A DNA stretch of 64,000 nt, from the NCBI GenBank assembly GCA_023421245.1, contig JAEZTV010000002.1, positions 46,212 to 110,211 of the forward strand, written 5' to 3'. The stretch is from Bacillota bacterium (lineage in GTDB: Bacteria; Bacillota; Clostridia; Oscillospirales; Ruminococcaceae). The notes below the pieces were generated by a model, which saw only the letters and a program-made list of their open reading frames with translations, ran no database searches and was not told the DNA's origin. The position numbers and the translations under genes were made by a program. Position 1 is the stretch's first letter; each line of letters opens with the position of its first letter. Of the stretch, positions 24,580 to 32,154 are shown piece by piece.

Positions 24580-26094
24580 TTATTGGTTTGCTTGCAGCCA
24601 TTCATCCAGTTGTTTTTGCTTTTCAGCAACAACAGCGTCCATACCGGCGTCCTTCAGAGCCTGAACAAACTTGGGCAGCTCCACTTCGGGGTCGACGGCG
24701 CCGCATTCCAGAGCCTTTTGATATTGCTGCATGACGTTGGAAACATTGGTGTACTGGGTAATGACAGGGTCGGGATCAAACACAAAGCCAAAGGCTACGG
24801 AAAGGGGAGCAGTCTCGTTTTGCTGCGCAATTTGCTTGTTGTAATCAGGGTTATCGGAAGCGGAATCAAATACAAATCCGAGCGTGCTGTCGCCCACAAG
24901 CCAGCTAAACGCCGTATCCCATCCGGTGTTGCCTGCCTCGATGCCCTCCGCATAGCGGATGGTTCCGTTCTCATTCTTTGCCCAATGCGTATTTTCTACG
25001 CCATAATACAAGGTGTTGATATAATTCTCGTCTTCATATAGCAGATTGATCCACTTCATTGCAGCCTCCGCATGCTTGCTGTTGGGGTTAATACCCAGAG
25101 CGTAGAAGCCGATGGAGGAATTGATGGCGGGCTTATCCAGTGCCAACGCATAGGTGGGGTAGGTAATGGTGGAAAGGCCTTTCTGCTCATAGGGGCCGTC
25201 GCCGGTTTCCAGCACCATGGAGCACATGTAGGAGAATACTTTACCCTCGCGATAGAGCTGGCTGCCGATTTCGCTTGTGGCGGCGGCATCCTTGGAGATG
25301 TAGCCTTTCAAATACCACTCGCGCATGGTTGCCACCAAATCGGCATAAGCACCGGTCTGAAACAGATCAACGACAGTAGTGCCGTCGGCACCGGTCAGAA
25401 TGCCGATGTTGTCGCCGAGCGGGTCAAAGGCGGGCATCGCGGTGCTGTCCAGATCCACATTACCGAGTACGGATCCATAGTCGGGGGCAATACAGACCAT
25501 CTCGGGCTCGTTTTCCTGAATCACCTTGAATACCGCCTCGAGATCCTTGTAATTCTTAACCTGCGTAGGATCAATGTTGTATTTTTCGCACAGATCTTTA
25601 CGGAAGATGTACGTGCAATAAAACACCTTGGAGCTGTTGAACGGAATAAAGTAGTTGGTTCCGTTGACGGGGGCAAAGTGCAGCAGATTGCCCAGCGAAG
25701 CCTTAATATCCGTGCCGTATTCATCCAACAGCGTGTCGATGCCAAGCGCCTGCCCCTTTGACGCCATACCGGAGAAATCCTGAAGTGCGACGTAGACATC
25801 CATTTCATCGGCACTTCCTCCCGCAAGCTTCAGGCTCAGCTGTTCTTCGTAGGTGGCGAGATTAAGAAATTCGATTGACGCCTCCACACCGATTTTTTTT
25901 CGGCTGATTTCGTTTAAGCGTGCCATGACCTGCTCGTAGTCCGGCGTTTCCCCATAAGAAAAGGTGAGGAATTTAATGGACTCGATTGTTTCCGCCTCGG
26001 GAATAGGCGATTCGTTTGCACAGCCGCTTAGCGGCGCCGCAAAGAGGGATACAGCGGTAACTGCCGCCAGCAGCTTGTTGACTGTTGACCTCAT
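24580..26094 (-). CDS. Extracellular sugar-binding lipoprotein, LplA type
   Basis: 504 residues. A lipoprotein signal peptide ends in LSGC (Cys25), so the mature protein is tethered outside the membrane. The rest has the cluster-G periplasmic binding protein fold of the LplA/YtcQ group (LKLAGGSADEMDVYVALQDF, YLKGYISKDAAATSEIG, AEAAMKWINLLYEDENYIN). It delivers an oligosaccharide to the two permeases encoded downstream. ATG 26094 is supported by AGGAGG upstream; the longer frame to 26181 runs into the regulator end and is rejected. The sugar is not identifiable, but a GH3 enzyme and a deacetylase-like protein in the locus suggest a beta-linked, perhaps acetylated, glycan. Confidence 0.92.
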   Translation of the reverse strand: MRSTVNKLLAAVTAVSLFAAPLSGCANESPIPEAETIESIKFLTFSYGETPDYEQVMARLNEISRKKIGVEASIEFLNLATYEEQLSLKLAGGSADEMDVYVALQDFSGMASKGQALGIDTLLDEYGTDIKASLGNLLHFAPVNGTNYFIPFNSSKVFYCTYIFRKDLCEKYNIDPTQVKNYKDLEAVFKVIQENEPEMVCIAPDYGSVLGNVDLDSTAMPAFDPLGDNIGILTGADGTTVVDLFQTGAYADLVATMREWYLKGYISKDAAATSEIGSQLYREGKVFSYMCSMVLETGDGPYEQKGLSTITYPTYALALDKPAINSSIGFYALGINPNSKHAEAAMKWINLLYEDENYINTLYYGVENTHWAKNENGTIRYAEGIEAGNTGWDTAFSWLVGDSTLGFVFDSASDNPDYNKQIAQQNETAPLSVAFGFVFDPDPVITQYTNVSNVMQQYQKALECGAVDPEVELPKFVQALKDAGMDAVVAEKQKQLDEWLQANQ

Positions 26095-26183
26095 GGTTTG
26101 TACCTCCTGTTTGATTGGATGTACCCAGTGTACCATCTGCGTGCGGCAAGGCGCATTCAGATTTCTGCCCCGAAGTTTCAATT

Positions 26184-27740
26184 TTACGTGCAGTTGGATC
26201 GGTATTCCGAAGGGGTAACGCCGGTCAAGCGCTTGAATACTGTGGAGAAGTATGGAATGTTCTCAAAGCCGCATTCCATCGAAACCTCTGAAACGCTGTA
26301 TCCGCGACGAAGAAGCTCGGCGGCGTAATCAATGCGCCTCTGATTAACGTATTGGGGAATCGTCACCCTAAATTGCTTCCTGAACAAATGTGAGAGGTAA
26401 TCCTCACTCATAAAAAAACGGTTGGCGATATCGCTGCGCTGGATACGTTCGCAGAAGTGCGCATCAATGTATTCGCGCACACTGTCGATGGTGGTTTTGA
26501 TGTTTCGCGTTTCTCGGATGGTATCGCATGCCCGCCCGATGGAAAACCCTACCCACTTCATCATATCAAATACGGAGCGGTCGGCCGCGTCGTGCAGTTC
26601 CTGCGCGGCATCGTCTAAAAACAGACGATGCCCCTGAATATGCTCCTGCCCAAGCACGGTATAGAGCATCTGCATGTAATCCTGATGGAAGGCGCGCAAG
26701 CCTCCCCGGTCGATAGCGTTTTTTCGCTGCAGGTCACCAAGAAACCTCTTGATTTGTTCAAACACATCCGTCTGCCTATGCTCGCGAAACAGCGCCATCC
26801 AAGCCTCGATCGGGATGGGTGTCGGCGGTATGCTCTCTTGTTCGGTTTGGGGATGCAGGTATAAAACATCTCCAATATGTACAACGTTTGCCGCATCCAT
26901 ACGCCGCAGTTCGCCCGCAATCTGCGGCAGCTCGTTGCAGAAAACCGGTGCCGTATAGTACGCGTTGACGGGGCTTGCAGGCAGGGAGCGACCACAAAAG
27001 GATACAAGCTTTTCGAGAAGCTCGGCGCAGATATCTTCCGGCATCGGGGGTAGCAGCAGCCAGAGGTGCGCGCCTCCGTCCTCGTTGTAAAGGCAGATGC
27101 CCTGTTGTCCTTTGCATACGATTTCTTGTGCGGCGTGGGTCAAAAATGATTCCGGATTTCCGTTGGGGGCATCGATTTTGCCGCCGAAAGAGCATAGTAC
27201 TGGCAGATAGCGCTCCTCCGGCGTGAGAGCTGCCCCTTCAGCTTGTAAGGCCAATAGGGTGTCCTGCTCGTTTCCCTGTCCCGCCAGCAACGCAAGCCAA
27301 AGGGATTTTCTGCGGGCTTCGTCGCGCTGACGGCGTATAACTGCGTAATCGTCAAGCTGGCTGCGCTTGAGGATGCGTTGGATTGCACGGCGCAGCGCGT
27401 CTTCAATCACCGATATCGGCGATATCTTGAGGATGTACTCCACGCTGTCCAGCCGGATTGCTTCATAGGCGAAAGAAAACTCCGCGTAGTTGGTCAAAAA
27501 AATATTTTCGACCGAATATCCCTTTTCCCGAACCCATTGCAGCAGACTGATGCCGTTTTCCCCCGGCGCTTCGATATCGCACAGCATAAGGTCGATGTGC
27601 TCGCAGCGCAAAAAGGCTTGCTTTGCCTGTGTTACCGAATATACGGAGATAAACTCTGTGATGCCGAGCGAGTTCCAATCCACCGTCTGCAGGAGCATGT
27701 CAACGCTGCTCTTATCGTCGTCAAAGATCAGGATTTTCAT
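26184..27740 (-). CDS. YesN-type response regulator with AraC output domain
   Basis: 518 residues. The receiver domain (1-~120) has Asp8 and Asp9 in LIFDDD, the phospho-acceptor Asp55 in LMLCDIEAP and the terminal Lys (YILKISP). A long linker follows. The C-terminal AraC domain (~415-518) reads IQRSDIANRFFMSEDYLSHLFRK, then VSEVSMECGFENIPYFSTVFKR and GVTPSEYR. It is translated after, and overlaps by 20 bases, the partner kinase gene. It most likely activates the binding-protein/permease genes that start 90 bases downstream. Confidence 0.93.
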   Translation of the reverse strand: MKILIFDDDKSSVDMLLQTVDWNSLGITEFISVYSVTQAKQAFLRCEHIDLMLCDIEAPGENGISLLQWVREKGYSVENIFLTNYAEFSFAYEAIRLDSVEYILKISPISVIEDALRRAIQRILKRSQLDDYAVIRRQRDEARRKSLWLALLAGQGNEQDTLLALQAEGAALTPEERYLPVLCSFGGKIDAPNGNPESFLTHAAQEIVCKGQQGICLYNEDGGAHLWLLLPPMPEDICAELLEKLVSFCGRSLPASPVNAYYTAPVFCNELPQIAGELRRMDAANVVHIGDVLYLHPQTEQESIPPTPIPIEAWMALFREHRQTDVFEQIKRFLGDLQRKNAIDRGGLRAFHQDYMQMLYTVLGQEHIQGHRLFLDDAAQELHDAADRSVFDMMKWVGFSIGRACDTIRETRNIKTTIDSVREYIDAHFCERIQRSDIANRFFMSEDYLSHLFRKQFRVTIPQYVNQRRIDYAAELLRRGYSVSEVSMECGFENIPYFSTVFKRLTGVTPSEYRSNCT

Positions 27741-29454
27741 CGGCTTCTTCTCCCTTCCATACCGCTTGTGTGGGAATACGAATCTCTACCTTTGTACCGG
27801 AAAGTGCGGACGGCGTAATGGCGATGGACGCCCTGCCCTGATAGACAATCGCAAGCGTCTGCCGGATGTTCCAGATGCCTGTCCCATAGCCATTGCGTGG
27901 TTTGAAGTCCTCGTCGTTGAGCTGCCGCAGTGCCTCCTGCGATAATCCTGCCCCGTTATCCTCAATAACGATGTGGAGCATATCCTCGTGCACACTGGCA
28001 TGCAGGCAGAGCATAACATGACTTTGCTGTGCCATAGCATGCTTTACAACGTTCTCAACGAAGTTGTGGATGGTGAAGGGTGGGATTTTTACAGCGCATG
28101 CGGCCGGTTCAATTTCAAAAAGGTGGGAAAGCGTGCCCTGAAAGCGCAGGTCCTGCATGCTAAGGTAGGTTTCGATATGCCCCGTCTCGTCCTTAAGCTG
28201 CACCAACGTAAGATTCGAGCGGAACATATACCGCAAGTATCCCGCCAGATAACCGATGAAGCGGTTCATCTTATCCGGCTGGTTCATCGCCGCAAAATTG
28301 GAAACGGTGGTCAATGCATTCAGAAAAAAATGCGGACGAATCTGCATTTTTAAATAAGCAAGCTTCAGTCGCTGTTTTTCCAGCAGGTCTTCGTATTCGC
28401 GAATCTTGTAATTGCGAAGGCGCACAATCATGGCATTAAACGCACCGTTAATTTGAAGAAATTCGGATGGGGCATCCGTCTTTTCAATTTGATAAAGGAG
28501 ATTGCCGTTTTCAAGCTCGATTACCGCCCGATTCAATACCTGTAATGGATCCAGCAGATTGCGGCGGAACAAATACAGCATGGCGGGAATCATCCCCAGA
28601 GCACACAATGAAAGAATCAGGACGATGATTTGCAGAAGATCAAGATTCTCCAAAATAGCCTGTTCGGGAAACGCCATATACAGCCGGAAGCTCTCGGAGA
28701 TGGATGATGCGCCGGTGAGGATGTATTTTTGCGGGGAACCGGAGCGGTAATAGGCTTCATCCGCGCTGTGAAGCCGTACCTTGGTCTGGGTGACAAAATC
28801 CTTTGCGGTCAGCGGCGTATCATTCATATCCGTAAAGATAAAGCGTGCGCGATGGTTGTTGGGAATCGCGGTGAGCGGCTTTTCAAGGGTATCAATGGCG
28901 ATCCAAGCGCCGGCGTATACGGAGTCACTTCGGATCATCCAGAGCAGGTACTGCTTCTTGCCCAGCGCAATTTGAGACCAGTCCAGCAGCTTAATTGGCC
29001 GTGAACGATCCGCGCAGATTTGGGAAAGGTGGTCTTTTTGTTGCATCCGCTGGGTATAGGAGCTGTCTGCATTGTAAACGTAATTGTAGCTGGGATAGGT
29101 TACGCCATAGACGAAGAGCGAATCCGCGACATCCAAATTGTTCAAAAGTCCGGAAAGCTTGCTTTGCAGCGCTACCATCGCATACTGCCGGGTTGCTTCA
29201 TCCTCGCTGCCGAGCATTTTTACGCTGGAATCTGTTGTGGCAAAAGCACACAGCGTGTCGGCAATCTCCTCAATGCTCTTGTCCGCCTGATTCAGATACA
29301 GTGAGATCAGGTCCGCCCCGGACCGCGCCGCCTGTATCTGAGAGAGGTGGCAGTAATAGAGATTGCTTAGGTTCAGAATAAAAAGCAACGGAGTAAGAAA
29401 CAACATGACCAGCGTGAGAAACCGCCGACGTACCGAATTGCGCTTCAATGCCAT
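27721..29454 (-). CDS. YesM-type sensor histidine kinase
   Basis: About 577 residues. A first membrane helix (~14-34) and a second (~260-285) bracket an extracellular sensor domain. A HAMP segment follows (RRNLLDPLQVLNRAVIELENGNL). The histidine kinase domain has the phospho-acceptor in QIRPHFFLNALTTVSNF (His ~368), and the ATPase part reads HNFVENVVKHAM and DNGAGLSQEAL. It senses an external signal, probably a sugar or the liganded binding protein, and phosphorylates the YesN-type partner. ATG 29454 has GCGAAAGG before it; a GTG at 29469 is an alternative. A small hairpin GCCGCC-TTAC-GGCGGT covers the leader just upstream and could weaken translation. Confidence 0.92.
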   Translation of the reverse strand: MALKRNSVRRRFLTLVMLFLTPLLFILNLSNLYYCHLSQIQAARSGADLISLYLNQADKSIEEIADTLCAFATTDSSVKMLGSEDEATRQYAMVALQSKLSGLLNNLDVADSLFVYGVTYPSYNYVYNADSSYTQRMQQKDHLSQICADRSRPIKLLDWSQIALGKKQYLLWMIRSDSVYAGAWIAIDTLEKPLTAIPNNHRARFIFTDMNDTPLTAKDFVTQTKVRLHSADEAYYRSGSPQKYILTGASSISESFRLYMAFPEQAILENLDLLQIIVLILSLCALGMIPAMLYLFRRNLLDPLQVLNRAVIELENGNLLYQIEKTDAPSEFLQINGAFNAMIVRLRNYKIREYEDLLEKQRLKLAYLKMQIRPHFFLNALTTVSNFAAMNQPDKMNRFIGYLAGYLRYMFRSNLTLVQLKDETGHIETYLSMQDLRFQGTLSHLFEIEPAACAVKIPPFTIHNFVENVVKHAMAQQSHVMLCLHASVHEDMLHIVIEDNGAGLSQEALRQLNDEDFKPRNGYGTGIWNIRQTLAIVYQGRASIAITPSALSGTKVEIRIPTQAVWKGEEADENPDL

Positions 29455-29510
29455 CCCAGCCTTTCGCACACCGCCGTAAGGCGGCGCGATAATAAACTTC
29501 TCCTTTTATC

Positions 29511-29538
29511 ATTATAATATGTGCATGTCAATTTTCAA
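29511..29538 (-). promoter_or_regulatory. Promoter of the sugar-sensing two-component operon
   Basis: On the minus strand TTGAAA (29538-29533) and TATAAT (29516-29511) with a 16-base spacer, followed by AAAAGGAGAAG. The ~245 bases between here and the next promoter hold no recognisable gene. Confidence 0.6.
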
Positions 29539-29783
29539 TGCTTCTTGTCAGCTTATCAGTTTTTCAAAAGAAGTGAGCGGAAAACAGAAAGGTTTACAGC
29601 TTGTCCCGCAGAACTGCCAAAATGAAAATACACAAACGCCTTATGCAGATTTTCTACAGTGGAGTTGATGCGATATAGCGCTTCTTTCGTAGCAGTGTAG
29701 AGTATCAAGTGTAACCAAACGTGCGGCACAGTGCACCTTTTAAGATGAATAGTAATTTATATATGAAGTAATGTAATATATAA

Positions 29784-29812
29784 TTGACATTGTGGCTTAT
29801 ATATGATACTAT
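29784..29812 (+). promoter_or_regulatory. Promoter of the XRE regulator pair
   Basis: TTGACA (29784-29789) and TACTAT (29807-29812) with a 17-base spacer, 20 bases before the start codon. Confidence 0.7.
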
Positions 29813-29832
29813 ATCCGTAGGAGGTGGTGTCA

Positions 29833-30048
29833 ATGGGGAAAAACTTAAGGATAAAAGCTGCACGTGCGGCAAAAGACATGACGCAAAAAGACCTCGCGGA
29901 TGTTGTTGGGGTTGCCCGCCAAACAATGAATGCTATTGAAAAGGGCGATTATAACCCCTCAATAAACCTGTGCATTGCGATTTGCAAGGCGCTTGATAAA
30001 ACCCTTGATCAACTTTTTTGGGAGGATGATGACGATGAAAACGAATAA
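29833..30048 (+). CDS. Small XRE-family DNA-binding regulator
   Basis: 71 residues, essentially one helix-turn-helix: LRIKAARAAKDMTQKDLADVVGVARQTMNAIEKGDYNPSINLCIAICKAL is the Cro/C1-type fold typical of the short YozG/Xre-like proteins that pair with a membrane protein. GGAGGTG precedes ATG 29833. It overlaps the next gene by 14 bases. It probably represses its own operon; the promoter is AT-rich without an obvious perfect dyad. Confidence 0.88.
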   Translation: MGKNLRIKAARAAKDMTQKDLADVVGVARQTMNAIEKGDYNPSINLCIAICKALDKTLDQLFWEDDDDENE

Positions 30049-30493
30049 CAGTGGCCTGGACGAAATGCAAAAAGAAAGGCGTAACAACATCGGAAATCAA
30101 ACATTTATGCTGATGTCTTTTGCCCTTTTTATTGATATCTGCCTCTACGGGTTTGGATTTCGATGGCTTGATTATCCTTCAAACATTATGGTAATCATCG
30201 TAGTTTGCATGGCGATATACCTTGTAAGAACGATAACGGCAAACGCATATCTGCCTCCAAGAGCGCAGAACAGAAAAACAATACTGTCCCTAATCATTAC
30301 AATAGTATCTTCTGTTGCGCTTGCGATAGCTGCCGTTAATCTTTTTGGAGAGTTCTTGGCGCAATCTGGCGTTGAAGGCGCGGGCGACCATTCTGCACTA
30401 ATTCTTTTTATTGTATCGGGTGCCTCGTTACTCATTTCACTGATTGCAGCTATCATTAAGAAAGTAAATGACCGAAACGATAGTGATGACTAG
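30035..30493 (+). CDS. Small four-helix membrane protein paired with XRE regulator
   Basis: 152 residues. A short cytoplasmic head (DEMQKERRNNIGNQTF) is followed by four hydrophobic segments at about 28-45, 52-72, 87-110 and 122-145, and a charged tail. It resembles the DUF6773/DUF2178-like membrane proteins often encoded right behind small XRE regulators; the function is unknown. The start is set by GGGAGG inside the end of the XRE gene, 9 bases before ATG 30035. The overlap implies coupled translation. Confidence 0.75.
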   Translation: MKTNNSGLDEMQKERRNNIGNQTFMLMSFALFIDICLYGFGFRWLDYPSNIMVIIVVCMAIYLVRTITANAYLPPRAQNRKTILSLIITIVSSVALAIAAVNLFGEFLAQSGVEGAGDHSALILFIVSGASLLISLIAAIIKKVNDRNDSDD

Positions 30494-30574
30494 GGTATAT
30501 CATGCGATATATGCGTGATAAAGATAAAGCGCCGGATTTCCTCTCAAGAAGAAATTTACCGGCTTGAAGCAGAG

Positions 30575-30611
30575 AACAAAGCGCACCCCACATTGTGGGG
30601 TGCGCTTTGTT
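30575..30611 (+). terminator. Strong terminator after the XRE pair
   Basis: AACAAAGCGCACCCCAC / GTGGGGTGCGCTTTGTT, a perfect 17-bp stem with a 3-base loop and T-rich 3' arm. Confidence 0.88.
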
Positions 30612-30655
30612 TGGTGCAGGCAGAGAGGAAGCGGTAACATTTTTAAAAGATTGTA

Positions 30656-30702
30656 TTGACAACTATATCGGTTGCCGTTATAATTATAACGTCAACCGAT
30701 AT
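30656..30702 (+). promoter_or_regulatory. PadR promoter with long dyad operator
   Basis: TTGACA (30656-30661), a 17-base spacer and TATAAT (30679-30684). Overlapping it is a long dyad: ATATCGGTTG (30665-30674) and CAACCGATAT (30693-30702), with an inner perfect palindrome GTTATAATTATAAC (30677-30690). Binding here would block the -10 box, as expected for autorepression by the PadR-type protein encoded 45 bases downstream. Confidence 0.75.
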
Positions 30703-30746
30703 ATCTGAAGGCGATACACTAAAAAGCGCTTTGAAAGGAATAATCA

Positions 30747-31067
30747 ATGGTAACTGCATCTGCATTAACCGAAGCGGTTTACTACATTCTGTTATCCCTC
30801 ATTCAGCCGTTACATGGCTATGGCATCATGCAAAATGTCGAGACGTTATCGGGCGGACGGTTAAAACTGGCAGCCGGAACCCTGTATGGTGCAATCAACA
30901 CAATGCTTGAAAAAGGCTGGATTATGGCCTTGCCCGAAGAACAAGACAGTCGTAAAAAAGAATATGTGATTACAGACCTTGGACGTAAAGCCCTTGAGAC
31001 AGAGATTTTACGTTTAGAAGAATTGATTTTGAACGGCAACCGCATTTTAGGAGGGAGAACTGAATGA
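30747..31067 (+). CDS. PadR-family transcriptional repressor
   Basis: 106 residues: a PadR winged helix (YYILLSLIQPLHGYGIMQNVE, KLAAGTLYGAINTMLEKGWI, KKEYVITDLGRKALETEI). PadR repressors release DNA on binding a ligand or, in some cases, through an integral membrane partner. The downstream DUF2812 gene overlaps by four bases (ATGA), the common PadR-DUF2812 arrangement. The dyad over its own promoter is the likely operator. Confidence 0.92.
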   Translation: MVTASALTEAVYYILLSLIQPLHGYGIMQNVETLSGGRLKLAAGTLYGAINTMLEKGWIMALPEEQDSRKKEYVITDLGRKALETEILRLEELILNGNRILGGRTE

Positions 31068-31606
31068 GAAAAACAATCCATAAGTGGTTTTGGGCATGGG
31101 AATTTGACAAAGAGGAAAAATGGCTGAACGAAATGGCTGCCAAAGGGCTTGCTCTTGTAGCGATCGGTGTTTGCAGGTATACATTTGAAGAGAGCTTGCC
31201 GGGCGAATACAATATACGGTTGGAGCTGCTTGACAATGTTCCCGCACATCCGGAAAGCGAGCGGTACATCAACTTTGTAGAGGAAACCGGGGCGCTATAC
31301 TTAGGCTCTATAATGCGATGGGTGTATTTCAGAAAAAGAACCGACAGCGGCGAGTTCAACCTGTTTTCCGATAACAACTCCCGCATTCGGCATATAAACC
31401 GAGTGCTGCTTTTGCTGGGCGTGGTTGGCCTGCTCGAAATTTCTGTGGGTAGTAGCAATGTACTATTGCATGTAGTTAACGGTTCAGCAGTCAACCTTTT
31501 CGCAAGTTTAGTCCCATTATTATTTGGGTTGCTAATTGCATATGGCTTTTTCCGCATTCATCGAATAAAGGCGAGACTAAAAAAGGAACAGCAGCTGTTT
31601 GAATAA
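31064..31606 (+). CDS. DUF2812 membrane protein
   Basis: 180 residues. The N-terminal cytoplasmic part (KWFWAWEFDKEEKWLNEMAAKGLAL, YTFEESLPGEYNIRLELL) is the DUF2812 signature. Two C-terminal membrane helices (~107-125 and ~140-160) and a charged tail follow. The family is nearly always encoded behind a PadR regulator; the function is unknown, and envelope-stress or drug sensing has been suggested by context only. It is translationally coupled to padR. Confidence 0.88.
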   Translation: MRKTIHKWFWAWEFDKEEKWLNEMAAKGLALVAIGVCRYTFEESLPGEYNIRLELLDNVPAHPESERYINFVEETGALYLGSIMRWVYFRKRTDSGEFNLFSDNNSRIRHINRVLLLLGVVGLLEISVGSSNVLLHVVNGSAVNLFASLVPLLFGLLIAYGFFRIHRIKARLKKEQQLFE

Positions 31607-31716
31607 ATCCGCTATGTTTAAGATAAACCACACCACCCCATAGCAGCGATGAAGTTGAAATGACACGTTTTATCCTTGCTCCTGCTCATGCTGGAATAGG
31701 TATTTTGTTCACTGTC

Positions 31717-31759
31717 AAAGCCCGTACCGTAAATCGAATTGATTTGGGGTACGGGCTTT
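31717..31759 (+). terminator. Terminator after the PadR-DUF2812 operon
   Basis: AAAGCCCGTACC / GGTACGGGCTTT, a perfect 12-bp stem followed by ATTATT, 110 bases after the last stop codon. Confidence 0.8.
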
Positions 31760-32044
31760 ATTATTGTGCAGGGGATTGCCGGCAAAATGCTGCTGTCACC
31801 AATTGGCTAGAGGAAGCAGCTGAAAGCCTTGCGGACTATTCTCTGCATCAAACGACTGTGAGGGAGAGGTGAAATACTGCTACTTTGGGTAGGGTAATGC
31901 TTGTTTGCGATCATATCTCATAGGCAAAAGTTATGGCTTGCGCCCAAGTTTCAGATAATAGATTGCGCGCGGGAAATTGGCATCAGAGAAGTATCCCCGA
32001 TAATTCAGAAATCATTTAGGATGCATACATAATAGACTTGGGGT
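31760..32044. other. Gene-free stretch
   Basis: No family-like ORF. The reading frame 31660-31872 crosses the terminator and has no ribosome binding site. The sequence has several short runs that look like coding debris but cannot be assigned. Confidence 0.35.
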
Positions 32045-32073
32045 TTGACAATACTACAGTAAAATGATATTAT
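32045..32073 (+). promoter_or_regulatory. Promoter of the DEAD-box helicase gene
   Basis: TTGACA (32045-32050), a 17-base spacer and TATTAT (32068-32073). The leader of about 75 bases contains a terminator-like hairpin. Confidence 0.72.
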
Positions 32074-32098
32074 TAGCGGGATATGATATCACTTTACA

Positions 32099-32130
32099 AA
32101 ACGAGGATTTCGGTCCCCGTTTTTATTTTT
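32099..32130 (+). terminator. Leader terminator of the helicase gene
   Basis: AAACGAGGA / TCCCCGTTT stem with one mismatch, TTTCGG loop, then a TTTATTTTTT tract. It lies 25 bases before the start codon, so it probably attenuates transcription; helicases of this type are often autoregulated through their leaders. Confidence 0.65.
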
Positions 32131-32154
32131 TAGATTTTAGAATAGAGGAATTTC

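Noticed and set aside
31660..31872. 70-codon ORF after DUF2812
   Set aside because: It spans a strong terminator hairpin and lacks a ribosome binding site; no similarity to a known family.
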